A stretch of 44,366 bases of DNA, taken from positions 1 to 44,366 of the IMG/VR virus record IMGVR_UViG_3300030104_002307; one strand, given 5' to 3'. The translations under genes were made by a program, and so were the position numbers. The first letter of the stretch is position 1. Each line of letters begins with the position of its first letter. The stretch is from a virus. The notes below the pieces were generated by a model. That model did not search any database, was not told where the DNA came from, and saw only the letters and a program-made list of their open reading frames with translations. Shown one piece after another: positions 41,106 through 44,366 of the stretch.

Positions 41106-41374
41106 GATTTCCTTTGGCCTCTTCCTCTAGTTTCAATGTTATGTTTGTTCAACCATGCGTTGACGGCCATAGCAGTTACACCACACATAGCACCTATCTC
41201 AGCCATAGTCTTACCCTTGTCAACGTACTCGGTACGCAACCACGCTTCTTCTCTATGAAGCCCTTTGTTAGAGGACGGGTAAAGAGCAACACTTACGTTG
41301 TACTCTTCTCCATCAATCTCAATCACCTTACTGTTTTCTCCTAGTTCTATATCTTTCAATGTTATATTTACCAT
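41099..41374 (-). CDS. HTH DNA-binding protein
   Basis: The 91-aa product from ATG 41374 (an in-frame TTG 41389 is rejected because it overlaps the clamp gene) has an N-terminal beta region and a C-terminal helix-turn-helix around 48-80 (KGKTMAEIGAMCGVTAMAVN then AWLNKHNIETRGRG). Such domains act as transcription regulators or small origin-binding proteins. It is downstream of the clamp by 4 nt and contains the promoter of the next operon within its 3' end, so it may regulate that promoter. That is inference. Confidence 0.75.
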   Translation of the reverse strand: MVNITLKDIELGENSKVIEIDGEEYNVSVALYPSSNKGLHREEAWLRTEYVDKGKTMAEIGAMCGVTAMAVNAWLNKHNIETRGRGQRKSL

Positions 41375-41378
41375 AATA

Positions 41379-42215
41379 TCACTCTCCAATGTTACTCATT
41401 TGGAATATAAAATCGCCATCACCTAGCGTAATCAACATGGGATAACCCATGTTTACTTCTGTGAAATCCCATATAGCGATACTTACATCACTATTAAGAT
41501 TTTGGAATATGTATTCTAAACCACCGTTGTATATGGCGTTTATTGGGTCTGCTTCACAAGCGTCAACGTCTATATCCGTAGTAGTTTTACCCTTAAGTTC
41601 TTTACCTACACCTATCGACAACTTACCGTCTTGGTAAGAAACATGATATTGATTAAACTTCTGTCCGTTCATAGAATCACATCTAAACGCTTCATACATA
41701 GTAGTGCTATCAAGACCTTCTATCAATACTAGAGGCTCTATAACAGAACCGTCATTCTTAGTGTAGGTCTTGTTTTCTGCGTCTATCTTATTTACTATAT
41801 TGTTAGACTTAGTGTACCATTGACCGATAGTTTCCGGCGTGTGAGGAAAAGACCTAGCATCCGTGTTACCTGCAATTGTAGTTTGCTTACTACCACTCTT
41901 GATAGTAATTTTATCACCCTTGTTGATTATGTTTAAAACACCACCATGATACTTTAGTACGCCCAACATATTGTCTATGTCTGTGATAGCGATACCCAAC
42001 CCATTAGAGTTTTGTGTCGTGCATGGTATTGATAAGTTTATCAAGGACGTAACACCATCCTTTACCAAAGAGCGACAATACAATCTATGGTTTTCCGGCA
42101 TCAATGTAGCCGAATGTATCTGCGAAATACTTTTACCGTCAATTGTTTGTTTTCTCTGTGCTAGTCTTAACAACCATACCAAAGAATTACAATCAACTGT
42201 TATAGAGGGGTTCAT
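41379..42215 (-). CDS. PCNA-like sliding clamp (divergent)
   Basis: A 278-aa protein with the alternating beta pattern and length of a PCNA/gp45-type clamp. It begins MNPSITVDCNSLVWLLRLAQ and its C-terminus (VSIAIWDFTEVNMGYPMLIT, LGDGDFIFQMSN) resembles the YPL-type strand of clamps. Position between the RadA-like ATPase and HTH gene, in the replication operon, supports the assignment. No clamp loader is visible, so host loader use is likely. The similarity is distant. Confidence 0.6.
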   Translation of the reverse strand: MNPSITVDCNSLVWLLRLAQRKQTIDGKSISQIHSATLMPENHRLYCRSLVKDGVTSLINLSIPCTTQNSNGLGIAITDIDNMLGVLKYHGGVLNIINKGDKITIKSGSKQTTIAGNTDARSFPHTPETIGQWYTKSNNIVNKIDAENKTYTKNDGSVIEPLVLIEGLDSTTMYEAFRCDSMNGQKFNQYHVSYQDGKLSIGVGKELKGKTTTDIDVDACEADPINAIYNGGLEYIFQNLNSDVSIAIWDFTEVNMGYPMLITLGDGDFIFQMSNIGE

Positions 42216-42219
42216 ACAA

Positions 42220-43170
42220 TCACTCCATCATAAACGGAAGTCCGTACCATTCTACTTTACCACCCTTAACTCTTAGGATGTCATGTGTAGTACCAACCTT
42301 TTCTATGTTGCTACCTTTCATTTCTTCAACGGTAGCACGAACAACCCACTCATTATCTGCTAGTGTTCTGTCTCCTTCTACACCTGCGGCGGGGTCTGCT
42401 TTCTTCATAAATCTACTTAGGAATACTTGCTGAGAAAACTTCCTCATAGTACCCTTTTCCCATTCCGGTCTAAAACCGACAGTCATCAGTACCTTTTTAC
42501 CTGTACCGTCGTCCATGTATTGTGAGACTGCCTTTAGATGGAAGGTGAAGTACACCTTAGCCACGTTTAAACTATGTAGTCTCGTAAGAATATTTCTGTA
42601 AAGGCGGTTACGCTCTCTCCATTCCTTCTGATTGAATGTACCGTCCTCTGTCTCAATAATACCTCTATCTAACAATGACGCTCGCATAGCGTGTTCGCAC
42701 CACTTTAGGAAGGTAGAACCACCATCGAAGATGATACCACCTATACTGTCCGGTGCTTCCTTTACTATGTTAGCAAGAATGTTCACGTAGTATGACGTTT
42801 TATCCAACAATGCCTTGTAGTCTACGTTATTTTCGTCGTCAAAGATAGAGTCATCTGTCTCATCGTGCAACGGCAGAACAATTATATTATCTTGATTAGG
42901 ATAAATATAATCTACTGTCGATTTAGCGGAGTTGTCTACATCAAAAATGTATACCTTCTTACCCTCTTTGATTTCTGCGTCTAAGCACGATAGAGCCAAT
43001 CCGGTTTTAGCAGTATTCTCATGCCCTATAAACGCGGCTCTATGTGTTACAGTATTCATTGTGTTGTTCTCAAACAAATCTCTGTAATACGCCTCATCGA
43101 ACCTAGTCTTAGGCTCTACGGTCTTTGTTTTAGTCTCTGTCTTGTTCGGTGCTTTTTCTCCCCAACTCAT
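42220..43170 (-). CDS. RecA/RadA-superfamily ATPase (Sak4-like)
   Basis: A 316-aa recombinase-family ATPase. Walker A is GHENTAKT (49-56) and Walker B is GGIIFDGG with Asp near 149. The AAA_24/Sak4 pattern is supported by VYIFDVDNSAKST near 73-85 and VYFTFHLKAVSQYM further on. Such proteins promote single-strand annealing or strand exchange with viral replication. It is the first gene of its operon, with an early promoter exactly 30 nt upstream. Confidence 0.85.
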   Translation of the reverse strand: MSWGEKAPNKTETKTKTVEPKTRFDEAYYRDLFENNTMNTVTHRAAFIGHENTAKTGLALSCLDAEIKEGKKVYIFDVDNSAKSTVDYIYPNQDNIIVLPLHDETDDSIFDDENNVDYKALLDKTSYYVNILANIVKEAPDSIGGIIFDGGSTFLKWCEHAMRASLLDRGIIETEDGTFNQKEWRERNRLYRNILTRLHSLNVAKVYFTFHLKAVSQYMDDGTGKKVLMTVGFRPEWEKGTMRKFSQQVFLSRFMKKADPAAGVEGDRTLADNEWVVRATVEEMKGSNIEKVGTTHDILRVKGGKVEWYGLPFMME

Positions 43171-43184
43171 ATATATTCCTCCAT

Positions 43185-43200
43185 TGATTACGGTTATAAA
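43185..43200 (-). promoter_or_regulatory. Early promoter, copy 3
   Basis: On the minus strand TTTATAACCGTAATCA, first T exactly 30 nt before ATG 43170. It lies in the 34-bp gap after the chaperonin stop. Confidence 0.8.
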
Positions 43201-43204
43201 CCTT

Positions 43205-44366
43205 TCACTCCCTCGGTGCTATAATCGCGGCATCGGTCATTAAAACCAATGCGGCGACAGACACGGCACTCTCTAAACTGTTAATAACTACGTTAACAGG
43301 GTCATAGACCCCATCATCTTTAGCCTTTCTCATTTCTCCTGTCTTACCACATACATAATGTTCCTTACCTAGAGAAAACTTACGGTCTACCGAGCCACTA
43401 TTGGTTATAATAGTCTTGATAGGTGTTAACAAACCACTCTCAAACAATTTAAACACATCACCGCCATACCCTGCTTCACTTAACGCTTGCGAAGCATGAT
43501 ACAATGTTGCACCACCGCCGATGACTACACCGGAGTCAAGAGCATGACGACAAGCGTTAACTGCATCGTCTACCCTTTCCTTTCTTTCTACCTGCTCTAC
43601 CTCGGTAGCACCCCCAACATAAATTGTTGAGATGCCCGTAGTAAGTCTTGATAGACGGTTATTCAATTGCTCTGCTAACCATTCATGTTCAGAGCCTTCT
43701 ATATTTTGATGTAAGGTATCTAGGTGTGTGGTATCAGCCACTTCCTTTCTACTTATGACAGTTGTTCTAGCAGAAGCCTCTATACGGTCTGCATCACCCA
43801 TCATGTTAGACGATATATTATTGATACTTTCTTTTAAGGTAGTAGAAAATAACTTAGCACCCGTCAACGCCGAAATATCTTCAAGCCACGCTTGCTTCTG
43901 TTCGTGCATACCACTAGGTTTTACCATACAAGCACTTACCTTACCCTGTATGATATTTACTAAAAGGTTCTGTACCATTTGTGGGTTGTAGTCCGCACAA
44001 AAGAATATGATAGGTCTACCATCCTTTACTGCTATTTCCAACGAAGGGACTAAAGCATTGAAGGTTTCAATCTTTTCAGTAGTACAGACCACGTAAGGAT
44101 TTTCTAAAACGCATTTACTTCTCGGTGAGTTAGCCATAAGATTATGAGCATACCCCGCGTTTATTTCCACACCGGATGAATCTTTAATATATGTTTCTGT
44201 CGTCGGTGATGTTTCTATGGTTATAGCACCTGTTGAGCCTACTTCTGTAACTACATCAGCAATCATAACACCTAACTCTTCATCGTTGTTAGCGGCGATA
44301 GTAGCCACATCCACCAAATCGAAATCCGTTATAACCTCATCTCTAAGATACTCAATGGTCTGCTCT
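43205..44366 (-). CDS. groEL-like: Group I chaperonin (GroEL-type), N-terminus beyond right edge
   Basis: The frame stays open to the right edge, so about 386 residues are visible, ending in AAIIAPRE. It is GroEL-like rather than thermosome-like: DVATIAANNDEELGVMIADV, GGATEVEQVERKERVDDAVN with the conserved Asp for ATP hydrolysis, and SGVVIGGGATLYHASQALSE all match group I chaperonins. The first ~150 residues, including the ATP-binding P-loop region, lie outside the window. The C-terminal GGM tail of E. coli GroEL is absent. No GroES is visible. It probably folds viral capsid, tail or polymerase proteins. A bacterial-type chaperonin beside archaeal replication genes indicates transfer at some stage. 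Confidence 0.9.
   Translation of the reverse strand, partial: EQTIEYLRDEVITDFDLVDVATIAANNDEELGVMIADVVTEVGSTGAITIETSPTTETYIKDSSGVEINAGYAHNLMANSPRSKCVLENPYVVCTTEKIETFNALVPSLEIAVKDGRPIIFFCADYNPQMVQNLLVNIIQGKVSACMVKPSGMHEQKQAWLEDISALTGAKLFSTTLKESINNISSNMMGDADRIEASARTTVISRKEVADTTHLDTLHQNIEGSEHEWLAEQLNNRLSRLTTGISTIYVGGATEVEQVERKERVDDAVNACRHALDSGVVIGGGATLYHASQALSEAGYGGDVFKLFESGLLTPIKTIITNSGSVDRKFSLGKEHYVCGKTGEMRKAKDDGVYDPVNVVINSLESAVSVAALVLMTDAAIIAPRE

Noticed and set aside
41375-41389. TTG at 41389 as the start of the HTH gene
   Set aside because: It would overlap the clamp gene. ATG 41374 lies 4 nt after the clamp stop and has a GGAGAG SD.
1-44366. tRNA, rRNA, integrase or insertion sequence
   Set aside because: No cloverleaf, rRNA stretch, tyrosine/serine recombinase motif or terminal inverted repeats with a transposase were recognised by eye.

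Overview
This window is a large part of the genome of a head-tailed, HK97-fold DNA virus that very probably infects a marine planktonic archaeon. The best match by content is the magrovirus-like viruses of Marine Group II Euryarchaeota (Poseidoniales). The evidence is a tailed-phage morphogenesis set (terminase, portal, protease, capsid, tail tube, tape measure, fibres) beside an archaeal-type replication set: family B DNA polymerase, AEP primase with a PriL-like Fe-S tail, PCNA-like clamp, RecA/RadA-family ATPase, Cas4-like nuclease and XPF/ERCC4 nuclease. Archaeal TATA-box promoters sit about 30 nt before start codons, and one surface protein carries calcium-binding repeats of a kind common in marine microbial secreted proteins. 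The host assignment is inference. No integrase, tRNA, CRISPR array, rRNA or insertion sequence was found.

Layout. Positions 1-800: a partial minus-strand gene of unknown function, a divergent control region with two 18-nt-spaced direct repeats, and a 49-codon plus-strand Cys-motif protein with a structured leader and a strong terminator-like hairpin. Positions 803-4121 (minus strand): HTH-fused metallophosphoesterase, a 41-aa zinc-ribbon protein, terminase large subunit and a small basic protein. Positions 4122-4428: divergent intergenic region with a perfect 6+6 palindrome. Positions 4429-35126 (plus strand): portal; a three-gene cassette (three-TM protein, a membrane-anchored surface protein with LDLa-like and GCTDP-type repeats, and a 7Fe-type ferredoxin); protease/scaffold; decoration protein; major capsid protein; connectors; a tail-fibre-like protein; a 1943-aa repeat fibre; a run of small membrane proteins, one with a SAP domain; head-tail completion proteins; tail tube; tail chaperones; tape measure; and a 2341-aa tail hub/tip protein.

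Positions 35123-44366 (minus strand) form the replication module in compact operons: RadA-like ATPase - clamp - HTH; small protein - two tiny zinc-binding proteins - PolB; zinc-ribbon protein - Cas4-like nuclease - zinc ribbon - primase - zinc ribbon; ERCC4 nuclease; and, running off the right edge, a group I (GroEL-type) chaperonin. Three of these operons start with a near-identical promoter, TTTATAAYCGTAATYA, exactly 30 nt upstream of the first ATG. This points to a co-regulated early regulon with leaderless or near-leaderless mRNAs. Plus-strand promoters use a different TATA flavour (TTTAANTAAG-like).

Several real genes are shorter than about 55 codons. At least seven encode tiny Cys-pair (zinc-ribbon-like) proteins, most of them translationally coupled to a replication or packaging enzyme. 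Start codons were revised for several genes (TerL, portal, HTH, zinc ribbons) where an alternative start would overlap an upstream gene.
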